64,000 nucleotides of DNA from Pseudomonadota bacterium (GTDB lineage Bacteria > Pseudomonadota > Gammaproteobacteria > Xanthomonadales > Xanthomonadaceae), in contig JAEWGI010000045.1 in the NCBI GenBank assembly GCA_023388355.1, positions 31,444 to 95,443 of the forward strand, in the 5' to 3' direction. The position numbers were made by a program, and so were the translations under genes. Numbering within the stretch: position 1 is the first letter of the stretch; the number at the start of each line of letters is the position of its first letter. The notes under the pieces are model-generated. The model searched no databases. It was not told the DNA's origin and saw only the letters and a list, made by a program, of their open reading frames with translations. Shown here one piece after another: positions 16,936-25,422 of the stretch.

Positions 16936-17967
16936 ATGGACCTGAGCAGCTATTCCCCCGCGCTGGTGCTGGTGGTGGTCGTCAGCCTGGCGCTGGCGCC
17001 CTTCGTCGCGGTGATGGTGACCTCGTTCACCAAGATCGTCGTGGTGCTGAGCCTGCTGCGCAACGCGCTGGGGCTGCAGCAGGTGCCGCCGAACGTGGTC
17101 ATCAACGGTCTTGCGATCGTGCTGTCGATCTACGTGATGTACCCGGTGATCCTCGACACCTACGAAGCGGTGACCGCGCACCAGCAGGGCCGCCCGGTGC
17201 CCGCCTCGGTGCAGGCGCAGATCGACCAGCGCCAGCAGGCGCAGGCCGAGCGCCGCCGGGTGCAGGCCGAGCGCGCGGCGCAGCGTGCCCAGGGTGCGGC
17301 GCCGGCACAGGCCGAAGGCGAACCGGCGCCGACCAGCCCCGCGGCCGCCGACGCGCTGCAGGCCGAAGCCGACGCCCTCCAGGCGCAGGCCGATGCGCCG
17401 CAGGCCGGGGACGGAGCCGCGCCCGGCGCGCAACCCGGACCGCTGTTCCGCAATGTCGTCACCGGCCAGGGCCCCGCGGCCCCGCCCGCACCCGACGCCG
17501 GGGCGGGGGTCGACGCCGGGATCGTGGTGCCCGCGCCCGCGCAGGCGACGCCGCTGGCTCCCCCGGGCAGCGACGGCGCGCGCCTGCTGGCCACGTTCGA
17601 GGCGGGCAAGGAGCCGCTGCGCGGGTTCCTGATCGAGCACTCCAACGACGCCGAACGCGCCTTCTTCCTGCGCAGCGCGCAGCGCCTGCTGCCGCCCGAC
17701 CGGCGCGACGCGCTGAGCGTTGACGACTTCATCGTGGTCGTCCCGGCCTTCACCGTCAGCGAACTGACCGCCGCGTTCCAGATCGGCTTCCTGATCTTCC
17801 TGCCGTTCCTGATCATCGACCTGGTGGTGGCCAACATCCTGCTCGCGCTGGGCATGATGATGATGTCGCCGACCACGGTCTCGCTGCCGTTCAAGCTGCT
17901 GCTGTTCGTGATGATCGACGGCTGGGCCAAGCTGGTGCATGGCCTCGTGCTCACCTACACCGGCTAG
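16936..17967 (+). CDS. sctR: T3SS export apparatus protein SctR with a large insertion
   Basis: The product has 343 residues against about 215-220 for usual SctR. The first part (residues 10-80) has the conserved FTKIVVVLSLLRNALG and PPNVVINGLA. The last part, from about 217, has the conserved DDFIVVVPAFTVSELTAAFQIGF and the final helices. Between them lies a low-complexity stretch of roughly 120 residues, rich in Ala, Gln, Pro and Glu, with a helical QAEADALQA-like repeat. SctR forms the pentameric core of the export gate with SctS and SctT. Reading frame and ends are intact, so the insertion is probably real. Confidence 0.93.
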   Translation: MDLSSYSPALVLVVVVSLALAPFVAVMVTSFTKIVVVLSLLRNALGLQQVPPNVVINGLAIVLSIYVMYPVILDTYEAVTAHQQGRPVPASVQAQIDQRQQAQAERRRVQAERAAQRAQGAAPAQAEGEPAPTSPAAADALQAEADALQAQADAPQAGDGAAPGAQPGPLFRNVVTGQGPAAPPAPDAGAGVDAGIVVPAPAQATPLAPPGSDGARLLATFEAGKEPLRGFLIEHSNDAERAFFLRSAQRLLPPDRRDALSVDDFIVVVPAFTVSELTAAFQIGFLIFLPFLIIDLVVANILLALGMMMMSPTTVSLPFKLLLFVMIDGWAKLVHGLVLTYTG

Positions 17968-17977
17968 GAGGCGGGCG

Positions 17978-18244
17978 ATGGGCGAAGTGCTCGAACTCAC
18001 CCGCCAGGCGCTGTGGCTGGTGCTGCTGCTGTCGGGGCCGCCGATCGCGGCGGCGGCGATCGTGGGCTTGGTGGTGGCGTTCCTGCAGGCGGCCACCCAG
18101 ATCCAGGAGCAGACCTTCGCCTACGCGCTGAAGTTCGTGGCGATCGTGCTGGCGCTGTTCGTCACCGGGGCGATGATCGGCGGCACCCTGTACACCTATT
18201 CCAACCGCATCTTCATCGAATTCCCCTCCCTGATCCGGCGCTGA
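17978..18244 (+). CDS. sctS: T3SS export apparatus protein SctS
   Basis: The product has 88 residues and two membrane helices. It shows the family hallmarks of FliQ/SctS (SGPPIAAAAIVGLVVAFLQAATQIQEQTF). AGGAGG six bases before the ATG is a strong start signal. It begins ten bases after sctR and its stop overlaps the start of sctT. SctS winds around the SctR/SctT core to close the export channel. Confidence 0.95.
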   Translation: MGEVLELTRQALWLVLLLSGPPIAAAAIVGLVVAFLQAATQIQEQTFAYALKFVAIVLALFVTGAMIGGTLYTYSNRIFIEFPSLIRR

Positions 18245-19032
18245 TGCAGTTCTTCTCGTCCGCCGAAACCGCGCTGCTGGCGCTGGGCCTGACCCTGCCG
18301 CGCATCATCGGCGCGTTCATCATGCTGCCGCTGATCAGCCCGCAGAACATGCCGGCGATGGTGCGCAACAGTTTCCTGGTCAGCCTGGCGATCGTGGCGC
18401 TGCCGATCGTGGTCACGACTGCGCCGCCGGGCACGATGAGCGCGCTGTCGTGGCCTGCACTGGTAGTCAAGGAGCTGTTCATCGGCATCGCCATCGGCTT
18501 CTGTTTCGGCATCGTGTTCTGGGCGATCGCGGCCGCGGGCAACGTGATCGACACCCAGGTCGGCATGGCGATGGCGATGGTGTTCGACCCGATCCAGGGC
18601 CACCAGACCTCGCTGCACAGCGAGTTCCTGTCGCATTTCGCGGCCTGGGTGTTCATGGCCAGCGGCGCGTTCGTGATCTTCCTCGACCTGCTGCTGGGCA
18701 GCTACATCATCTGGCCGCCGACCTCGTTCTTCCCCGACCTCGCGGCCTCGGGCATGAACCTGTTCGTCGGCCACTTCGGCTACTTCATGACCACGATGCT
18801 GGTGCTGGCCGCGCCGGTGATGGTGATCCTGCTGATCATCGACCTGTCGTTCGGCCTGGTGAACCGCTACGCGCCGCAGCTGAACGTGTTCGCGCTCACC
18901 CTGCCGCTCAAGGCCTGGGCGGCCACCGGCGTGATCCTGCTGCTGCTGGGCGTGTACGTCGAGGTGCTGGTGCGCCGCCTCCACGACAGCCAGGGACTGC
19001 AGGAACTGCTGCGCAGGACGTTCGGCGGCTGA
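18244..19032 (+). CDS. sctT: T3SS export apparatus protein SctT
   Basis: The product has 262 residues and about six membrane helices, of normal length for the FliR/SctT family. Conserved elements include KELFIGIAIGFCFGIVFWAI and DTQVGMAMA. The ATG overlaps the stop of sctS. SctT is the single-copy subunit that plugs the SctR5S4T1 complex. In most loci sctU follows directly; here it does not, and the next gene is a regulator. Confidence 0.95.
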   Translation: MQFFSSAETALLALGLTLPRIIGAFIMLPLISPQNMPAMVRNSFLVSLAIVALPIVVTTAPPGTMSALSWPALVVKELFIGIAIGFCFGIVFWAIAAAGNVIDTQVGMAMAMVFDPIQGHQTSLHSEFLSHFAAWVFMASGAFVIFLDLLLGSYIIWPPTSFFPDLAASGMNLFVGHFGYFMTTMLVLAAPVMVILLIIDLSFGLVNRYAPQLNVFALTLPLKAWAATGVILLLLGVYVEVLVRRLHDSQGLQELLRRTFGG

Positions 19033-19131
19033 GGCCGGCGCCCCGGCACGCGGCCACGTCAGGCTTTTCGCCGCGGGCTTGCCACCCGCCGGCGACTGGG
19101 CAATGCTGTCGGCGCTTTCAGGGGGAAGTGC

Positions 19132-21567
19132 GTGACGATCAATGAATTTCCGGCGCCGTCGCCAGCGCCGCCGCCCGGCATGTGGCGCTTCGGCGACGCG
19201 GTGCTGGACGAACAGCAGGCGTCGCTGCACGTGGCCGGCGTCCGGGTCGCACTCGACCGCAGCAGCCACGACGTGCTCCTGGCGCTGCTGCGCCACGCCG
19301 GCGAAGTGGTCACCAAGGAAGAGCTGCTCGAGGCCGGCTGGCCGGGGCGCGTGGTCTCGGAGAACTCGCTTGCCAAGGCGGTGAGCCGCCTGCGCCAGGC
19401 CCTGGGCACGCAGGGCGCGGGCATCCGCGCGGTGCACGGCTACGGCTATCGCCTGGCGGCAGCGGTGGAGTTCGGCGCGGCCAGCCGCGAGGACGCCGCG
19501 CCGCAGCCCTTGGCGGATGCCCTCCCCGGCGAAGGCGACGAACCTGCCCAGCGACCCGGCTGGCGCGTGGTGCGGCGACTGGGGGTCGGGGCCGCTTCGG
19601 CCGCGTTCCTCGCCCGCGACGGCAGCGGCGAAGAGCGGGTACTGAAGTTCGCCCGCGGCGAGGCGGGCCTGCGCGGGCTCAAGCGCGAAGTCGCGCTGTC
19701 GCGGCATATCGGTTCGCTGCAGGTGGAACTGCCCGACCTGGTGCGCGTGCTCGACTGGAACCTCGCGCAGCCGCCATTCTTCATCGACCTGCCCTATTTC
19801 GCCGACGGTCACCTGGGCGCCTGGGCAAGCGGTCCCGACGGACTGGCGACACTGGACCGCGCCGCCCGCGTCGGGCTTTGCGCGCAGCTGTGCGAATCCG
19901 TCGCCGGGCTGCACGAGATCGGCATCATCCACAGGGACCTCAAGCCCGAAAACCTGTATCCGTGGCGCGACGGCGCGGGGCGACTGCGGCTTGCGGTCGC
20001 CGACCTGGGTGCGGGACAGGCGGCGATCTCGCTGCGCCTGCTGGACATGGACATCACCCTGGGCGCGACGGCCGGCCAGCTCGAGGAGAGCGCCGGCAGC
20101 CTGCGCTATGTCGCGCCCGAGGTGGTCGCCGGCGGCGTGGCCACCCAGCGCAGCGACGTGTACGCCCTCGGCGTGCTGGCCTACCAGATGCTGGTGGGCG
20201 ACCTGCGCCGGCCGCTCGCACCCGGCTGGGAGGCCGACCTCGACGATCCGCTGCTGTGCGCGGACATCGCGCTGGCCGCGGCCGCCAGCCCGGCCAGGCG
20301 CCTGCCGTCGGCCTCGGCGTTCGCCGCCCGCCTGCGCACGCTCGAGGCGCGCCGCGCCGGGCAGCAGGCCCAGCGCGAGGCCGAACGCGAGCAGGCGCAG
20401 GCCCGGCGGGTGCTTGAGCGCCAGCGCACCCGCCGGCCCTGGCTGCTGGCCACGGCCGCCGCCCTCGTCCTGGGCATCGCCGTCAGCGGCTGGCTGTACC
20501 TGCAGGCCGTGGAAGCCGGCCGCGACGCGCGCGAGCAGGCGGCCATCGCGGACGCGGTCAACCGGTTCTTCAACGAGGACGTGCTCGCCGCGGCCTCGCC
20601 CTATGCGCACGGCGGCCAGGGCGAGCGCACGGTGCGCGAGGCGATCGACCACGCCGTGACCCGCATCGGCGACCGGATCGGCCACCAGCCGGTGGTCGAG
20701 GCCACGGTGCGCCTGGCGATCGGCCGCGCCTATGGCGAGGCCATGCTGATCGCGCAGGCGATCGAGCAGAAGCGGCGTGCGGTGGCGCTGTTCGAGCAGC
20801 ACCTGGGGCCGCGCGATCCGCGCACGCAGCGCGCGCGCTACCAGCTTGCCGCCGACCTGGTCGACGACTCGCGCTTCGACGAGGCCGCGGCACTGATCCG
20901 CAAGACCGACGCCCTGCGCACCGCGCGCGCCCGGCCCGACCCCGAAACGGCGCTCGCCGCGCACCGCGCCAGCTGCTACTGGCACATCCGCAAGGGCGAG
21001 TACGAAGCGGGACAGGCCGCGTGCGAGAACGCAGTCTGGGCCCAGCTCGCGTTCGACGACGAGGACCACACCGCCGTGGTCAAGGTACGGGCGAACCTGG
21101 CCGTGCTGCACAGCCGGGCCGGGCGCGCCGCCCAGGCCGAGCGGCAGTTCGCCGAGCTGGCCGCCGCGTTCGCCGCGCTGGGCGATACGGCCAGCCCGAC
21201 CCGGCTGCGGATCCTCTACCTGCACGGCATGAACCTGCTGGCGCTGGGCCGCCTCGACGACGCCGGACGCGCCCTCGCCGAGGCGCACCGCGGCTCCGCG
21301 GCCACCCTGGGCGCGGACAATCCGCATACGCTGGAAATCCAGGTCGGACTGGGCCAGCTGCACACGGCCGCCGGGCGGCACGCCGAGGCCGTGCCGCTGT
21401 TGCGGCAGGCCCATGCGGCCTATGCACGGGAGCTGGGCGAGGACAACCACTACACGCTGGAGGCGCGGCAGCACCTGGAAACCGCGCTGTGCGCCGCAGG
21501 CACGGAGGCGGGCAGCATGGCCCCGACCTGCACCGTGGCGCCCCGGGCGGCTCCCGCGGGCGCCTGA
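19132..21567 (+). CDS. Winged-helix/Ser-Thr kinase/TPR transmembrane regulator
   Basis: The product has 811 residues with a GTG start and a strong GGGGGAAG site. An OmpR/ToxR-type winged helix (about 17-112) precedes a protein kinase domain (about 145-405) with Lys172, HRD at 267-269 and Lys271 present, but DLG (291-293) in place of DFG. A charged coil and one membrane helix (436-458) follow, then a periplasmic TPR-rich region. The order would put both a DNA-binding domain and a kinase on the cytosolic side of a membrane sensor. It lies 99 bases after sctT. A role in controlling the T3SS is an inference from position. Confidence 0.85.
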   Translation: MTINEFPAPSPAPPPGMWRFGDAVLDEQQASLHVAGVRVALDRSSHDVLLALLRHAGEVVTKEELLEAGWPGRVVSENSLAKAVSRLRQALGTQGAGIRAVHGYGYRLAAAVEFGAASREDAAPQPLADALPGEGDEPAQRPGWRVVRRLGVGAASAAFLARDGSGEERVLKFARGEAGLRGLKREVALSRHIGSLQVELPDLVRVLDWNLAQPPFFIDLPYFADGHLGAWASGPDGLATLDRAARVGLCAQLCESVAGLHEIGIIHRDLKPENLYPWRDGAGRLRLAVADLGAGQAAISLRLLDMDITLGATAGQLEESAGSLRYVAPEVVAGGVATQRSDVYALGVLAYQMLVGDLRRPLAPGWEADLDDPLLCADIALAAAASPARRLPSASAFAARLRTLEARRAGQQAQREAEREQAQARRVLERQRTRRPWLLATAAALVLGIAVSGWLYLQAVEAGRDAREQAAIADAVNRFFNEDVLAAASPYAHGGQGERTVREAIDHAVTRIGDRIGHQPVVEATVRLAIGRAYGEAMLIAQAIEQKRRAVALFEQHLGPRDPRTQRARYQLAADLVDDSRFDEAAALIRKTDALRTARARPDPETALAAHRASCYWHIRKGEYEAGQAACENAVWAQLAFDDEDHTAVVKVRANLAVLHSRAGRAAQAERQFAELAAAFAALGDTASPTRLRILYLHGMNLLALGRLDDAGRALAEAHRGSAATLGADNPHTLEIQVGLGQLHTAAGRHAEAVPLLRQAHAAYARELGEDNHYTLEARQHLETALCAAGTEAGSMAPTCTVAPRAAPAGA

Positions 21568-21585
21568 GCGCGCCCGCGGGAGCGA

Positions 21586-22644
21586 CTATGGCGCGGACGT
21601 CACCAGCGCTTCCCTGAAGGCCCGTTCGCCCAGGCTGAACTGGACGTGCAGCGCTTCGCCTTTGGCCAGCACGGTGTCGTGGCTCCGTCCGGTCGCCTGT
21701 CCCATGCGACAGGCACCCCGCCCCTGCGGATCCGCACTCACGGTCACCCGCACCTCGCCGGCCGGTACGTTGAAGGTCGCCGCTTCAGCTTCATCGAGCC
21801 GCGCGGCCCAGCGCCCGTTGATATGGACCGCCGCATAGCAGGCGCTGCCGTCCCAGGCATTGGCGCGCGAGATGCGCAGGGTGGCGGCCGGTCCGCGCAC
21901 GGGTTCCTGGTACGCCAGCACGCGGTCCGCCGGCACGGCGGCCAGGGGCGTCTCCGGGATCCCCGCCTCGCGCAGGGCGATCCGGGCCGACTCGTCCGCC
22001 GTCGCCTCCTCCGCAGCCAGCTCGACGACGCGCTGCTGTTGCGCGGCCGACGCGACGTCGCGATAGACCGCATGCGCCTGCACCTCGCCGCGCTTGACGG
22101 TCTTCATCTCGTAGCTGTCGTCGTCGAGCAGCTGGACCACGCTTTCCCAGCCGAACGGCAGGTCGAACCTGAGCGTGCCGGCGTCGGCGACCTGGGCGGT
22201 GGAGTTCGGCGCCGCCTTCACGTCGAACTTCAGCTTGCCGGGGCCCGCCGGCAGGATCCGCATCTGCGGAATCTCGGTGCCATTGACCTGGGTACCGGTC
22301 TCCACCATGACCTCGCCCGGCACCTCCCACTGGATGCTGCGGGTGACGCTGGCATAGCCGTCCCAGCCGGCCACCGTCTCGCCGGCGAAGGTCCGGCCCA
22401 CCAGCCGCGCGTACGGCCCCCACACGGCGGGATCGGCGGCCGCGGCGTCCTGCGGCGGGGCGACCGTTTGCGCCGGACGGTCGGCATCCACCGCGTCCCC
22501 GGCATGGGCGGTCGCCGCCGCGTCGGCCTCCCGGGCCGGCGGCGCCGGATCGTTGCCCGCCGCATCCTGGGCGCGTGCCCCGGCGTGCATGGCCAGCAGC
22601 ACGCACAGGGCGGCTGCCGCGGTCTTGTTGATCGTCGGGGTCAT
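21586..22644 (-). CDS. Exported protein of unknown function, end of LpoB/YcfL-type cluster
   Basis: The product has 352 residues with a signal peptide ending near ARAQ and then an Ala/Asp/Pro-rich linker to about residue 75. The remaining part looks like a folded beta-rich domain (WEVPGEVMVETGTQVNG, FDLPFGWESVVQLLDDD and later CYAAVHINGRWAARLD). Two Cys residues near the end could form a disulfide. The start overlaps the stop of the upstream gene by four bases. It is the last of five genes, apparently an envelope operon. No family is recognised. Confidence 0.65.
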   Translation of the reverse strand: MTPTINKTAAAALCVLLAMHAGARAQDAAGNDPAPPAREADAAATAHAGDAVDADRPAQTVAPPQDAAAADPAVWGPYARLVGRTFAGETVAGWDGYASVTRSIQWEVPGEVMVETGTQVNGTEIPQMRILPAGPGKLKFDVKAAPNSTAQVADAGTLRFDLPFGWESVVQLLDDDSYEMKTVKRGEVQAHAVYRDVASAAQQQRVVELAAEEATADESARIALREAGIPETPLAAVPADRVLAYQEPVRGPAATLRISRANAWDGSACYAAVHINGRWAARLDEAEAATFNVPAGEVRVTVSADPQGRGACRMGQATGRSHDTVLAKGEALHVQFSLGERAFREALVTSAP

Positions 22645-23942
22645 GGAAGGTCCGCTCCGGCAACGGCATCGGCGTCCGACTCGAAGCGCAGCCCCATTTC
22701 CTCGCGGAAGCGGGCGTCGCGCGCTTCGTTGCGCCTGGACAGGGACTTGCGCTCCTTGGCGGAGAGGTTGCTGACCGGCTCCGCGCGCAGCACGCCGGGC
22801 TCGCGGGTGCGGTACACCAGCAGGCGGCAGGCTCCGGCCGCGGCATCGATCACCGGCGCGGGCACGTCGTAGGCATCGCCGTCGGCGGTGATTTCCGCGA
22901 TCGCGGGGCCGGGCGCGTCGGCGGCGAGGAAATCGCCGTGGATGCGGTCGGGCAGGTTCTCCCAGTGGCGGATGTCGGCCTTGGCCTTGGTCGCGGCGCT
23001 GATCAGGATCGCGGCCACGCCGACCAGGGCCAGGGCGCCCGCCGCGCCGCTGTCGCCACTGCCCAGCGCGACCTGGGCGCCGACCATGCCGACGCCGGCC
23101 ACGGTCTCGCTGCCGGCGCGGAAACGGGCCTTTCCATCGAGCACCACGTCGACCTGGCGGCCGCCCAGGGTGCTGGCCTGCCAGCCGATGTCGCCGAGCA
23201 CCGGCAGCGCCTGGCCGCCGGCGTGCACGGCGGCGAACGGGTTCCCGCCTGGCTGGAAGGTCAGCGCTTCACCGTAGTTGCCGGTCGCGGTCTTGACCGG
23301 GGATGTGCCCGACTCGACCAGCAGCAGGGTGCTGCGTCCGGGTGGCGGCGGCTGCAGGCCTTCGGGCTGCTGGGTTTGCGCGCGCCGGTACAGGTCCTCG
23401 GCCATGCCCGGATCGCCGGCGCAGCCCGAGGCCCAGCCGGCGAGCAGCGACATCATCCCGAAATCGCCGGCGTAGGTTTCGTCGTTGGAAATGGTGTCCT
23501 GGTACTCGGCGGAGCGGAAGCTGGCGCGCGCGTTCTCGTAGTCGCCCTCGGCCGCGAACAGCAGGCCACGGTAGTAGTAGCTCATCGCCCGCTCGTAAGG
23601 CTCGCCCTTGTAGTCCTTGACGCCTTCGGACGACCACAGCGAGCGGGCCTTCTTCGCCGAGTCGGAGTTGGCGTAGACCAGCTCGATGCGCGCGATGGCT
23701 GCGTCGAAGGCGCGCGCGGCGATGTCCGGCCGGCGCTGGTCGACAGCTTCAAGGCCGAGCCGCTGCAGGTTGAGCACGGCGCCCCACTCGCCCTCCTCCA
23801 GCAGCGTGTCGTAGTAGGGACGCAGGCCGTCGGGGATGCCCGCCGCCGCTTCCTGGCCCTGCGCCATCGCCGGCAGCGTGCAGGCCAGTCCGAGGCAGGC
23901 CGCGAGCGAGCGGGCCAGCAGGCCGGTGCGGCGCGCGATCAT
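22641..23942 (-). CDS. COG3014-type exported protein with TPR-like N-terminus
   Basis: The product has 433 residues with a signal peptide (cleavage near AMAQ). A helical, TPR-like region (about 45-190, with AMSYYYRGLLFAAEGDYENARASFRSAEYQ) is followed by a beta-rich region. A short hydrophobic segment follows near 300-320, and then a conserved HWENLPDRIH-like patch. This pattern fits the COG3014 family, which is commonly encoded beside lpoB-like and ycfL-like genes. Both are found just upstream here. Function in the family is not established; a role in envelope or peptidoglycan regulation is inferred. Confidence 0.75.
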   Translation of the reverse strand: MIARRTGLLARSLAACLGLACTLPAMAQGQEAAAGIPDGLRPYYDTLLEEGEWGAVLNLQRLGLEAVDQRRPDIAARAFDAAIARIELVYANSDSAKKARSLWSSEGVKDYKGEPYERAMSYYYRGLLFAAEGDYENARASFRSAEYQDTISNDETYAGDFGMMSLLAGWASGCAGDPGMAEDLYRRAQTQQPEGLQPPPPGRSTLLLVESGTSPVKTATGNYGEALTFQPGGNPFAAVHAGGQALPVLGDIGWQASTLGGRQVDVVLDGKARFRAGSETVAGVGMVGAQVALGSGDSGAAGALALVGVAAILISAATKAKADIRHWENLPDRIHGDFLAADAPGPAIAEITADGDAYDVPAPVIDAAAGACRLLVYRTREPGVLRAEPVSNLSAKERKSLSRRNEARDARFREEMGLRFESDADAVAGADLP

Positions 23943-24781
23943 CGCGACACCCGCCCGGCCAGCTGGCGGCCGGTCTCGATCGCGAGCAGCCGCGCCACCT
24001 CGGCGTCCGGGGCGACCGGATCTTCGGCGCGTTCGAAGCCGCTGCCGGTGGCGACCCAGGGTCGCGGCCCGCCCTGCGCCGGCTCGGCCGCGGTCTCGAA
24101 ATCGACCACGGTCTCGCCGCTGGCCACGTCGCGCAGCGCGACGTGGAAGCGGCGTCCCGAAGCGGCGTCGGGCGCGGACCGCGAGCTCACTTCCATCAGG
24201 TAATCGGCGTGGTCGACCAGGCCATGCATCTCGATCGCATGCGCGTTCGGACGTTCGCCCTGCACCGACATGCCCGCCAGCCGCGTGGCCAGGGTGCGGT
24301 CGATGAAGCGCACACCGCCCTGGCGCAGCTGGGCCATGAACTCGGACTGCAGGCTGCGCGCTTCGTGCGACAGCACGGGAGCGTCCGGGGCATCGTCCTC
24401 GGTGTAGCGTTCGCGGCGCTCGTGCAGGTGCGCACGCGCACCCGCGACCGCGATCCCGGTCGAACCGTCGTAGTAGTGCGCAACCGACCCGGCCTGCGCG
24501 GCCTTGCCGTGCGCCTGGCGGTCAAGCGTTTGCACCTCGCGGTAGCGCGTGGCCACGCTGCCGTCGAGCCCGTCTTCCCAGAACAGCATCACCCGGTTGC
24601 GCGCGCCCAGCCGCTGGCGCAGCTCGCTCCACGGGGTGGCGATGGTGGCCGGCGCCCGGGGGGCGGGGGTCAGGACCTGCGGCTGGCCGGGGCGCATCTG
24701 CGCCACGGCGTCCGAGGAGTCTGCCGGGAGCGTCATGACCAGGATCAGGGCCAGGACGGAAGCGATCAGAACGGTGCGCAT
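23939..24781 (-). CDS. Exported protein of unknown function within LpoB/YcfL-type cluster
   Basis: The product has 280 residues. The start at 24781 has GGAGG five bases upstream and opens a signal peptide (VLIASVLALILVMTLPA). The mature part begins with a Pro-rich linker, then a mixed alpha/beta domain with NRVMLFWEDGLDGSVATRYREVQTL, VRFIDRTLATRLAG and DYLMEVSSRS. That last part recalls the CsgG/LpoB-like fold, in which a short-lived protein pairs with a partner, but I cannot confirm this. It overlaps the COG3014-type gene by four bases and follows the YcfL-like gene by 13 bases. Confidence 0.65.
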   Translation of the reverse strand: MRTVLIASVLALILVMTLPADSSDAVAQMRPGQPQVLTPAPRAPATIATPWSELRQRLGARNRVMLFWEDGLDGSVATRYREVQTLDRQAHGKAAQAGSVAHYYDGSTGIAVAGARAHLHERRERYTEDDAPDAPVLSHEARSLQSEFMAQLRQGGVRFIDRTLATRLAGMSVQGERPNAHAIEMHGLVDHADYLMEVSSRSAPDAASGRRFHVALRDVASGETVVDFETAAEPAQGGPRPWVATGSGFERAEDPVAPDAEVARLLAIETGRQLAGRVSR

Positions 24782-24794
24782 TGGGTCCTCCCGG

Positions 24795-25277
24795 TCACTG
24801 GTTCGGTGCGAGTTCGATGTAGTAGTGCGCGGCATTGCCGAACGACGACTCCTGGTACACGGCCATGCCGCCCGGCGGCAGGAACACCGTGCGCCAGGCC
24901 GACACCGGCTCGGCCGGGCCCATGGCCTGGTCGAGGAAGGCGGTGCGCGCGCGCACGCTGAACCCAGCGCCGGTGCAGTTGGCCAGGCGCGCGGTGACCT
25001 GCACGGTGCCACCCGCCGTGGGCTGGGTGGCCAGCTGCTGCACCATCACGCTGCGGAACAGGCTCGCATTGCTCATCAGCACCGCGTCGGCCGGGATGTC
25101 CTTGACCGCGCCGTAGGCCACCGAGGTCAGGGCCGGGCCGCCGGTGGGCGCATTGCGCTTGAGCGCCTTGTAGTCGCAGGTGAGCAGCGACTGCGGCCGC
25201 GTGTTGGGCGTGGAGCAGGCGGACAGCAGCAGCGCCAGCGCGGCGCTGCAGCACAGGGTCTGGGTGGCAAGTTTCAT
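24795..25277 (-). CDS. YcfL-like (DUF1425) lipoprotein
   Basis: The product has 160 residues, with AAGGAG before the ATG at 25277. A lipoprotein signal ends in a lipobox with Cys (LLLSACS). The mature domain contains VLMSNASLFRSVMVQQL, a beta-sandwich start seen in YcfL/DUF1425 proteins, and a late WRTVFLPPGGMAVYQ strand. In enterobacteria ycfL neighbours lpoB, the outer-membrane activator of penicillin-binding protein PBP1B, and an lpoB-like gene lies upstream here. Good support from context and moderate support from sequence. Confidence 0.75.
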   Translation of the reverse strand: MKLATQTLCCSAALALLLSACSTPNTRPQSLLTCDYKALKRNAPTGGPALTSVAYGAVKDIPADAVLMSNASLFRSVMVQQLATQPTAGGTVQVTARLANCTGAGFSVRARTAFLDQAMGPAEPVSAWRTVFLPPGGMAVYQESSFGNAAHYYIELAPNQ

Positions 25278-25422
25278 GGTGACTCCTTCGATGTGGGTGG
25301 CGACGTCCGCCGCGGCGCCATGCGGGCGCACGCGTCCGGATCGCCGCATGCGGCGATGTCGGGGCCGGGGGAATGGAGCAGGACTTCCGTGTCGCCGCGC
25401 GCACGACTGCGCGGTGGCTGCG

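Noticed and set aside
2436..19032. Reading the export genes as a flagellar cluster because of the FliO-like gene
   Set aside because: SctD, a lipoprotein SctJ of short length, SctI and the K-L-N-O-P order are injectisome features; no flagellin, FliG, FliM, hook or rod genes are present.
18196..21474. A 1092-codon leftward open frame opposite sctT and the kinase gene
   Set aside because: Antisense shadow of two clear genes; no recognisable domain.
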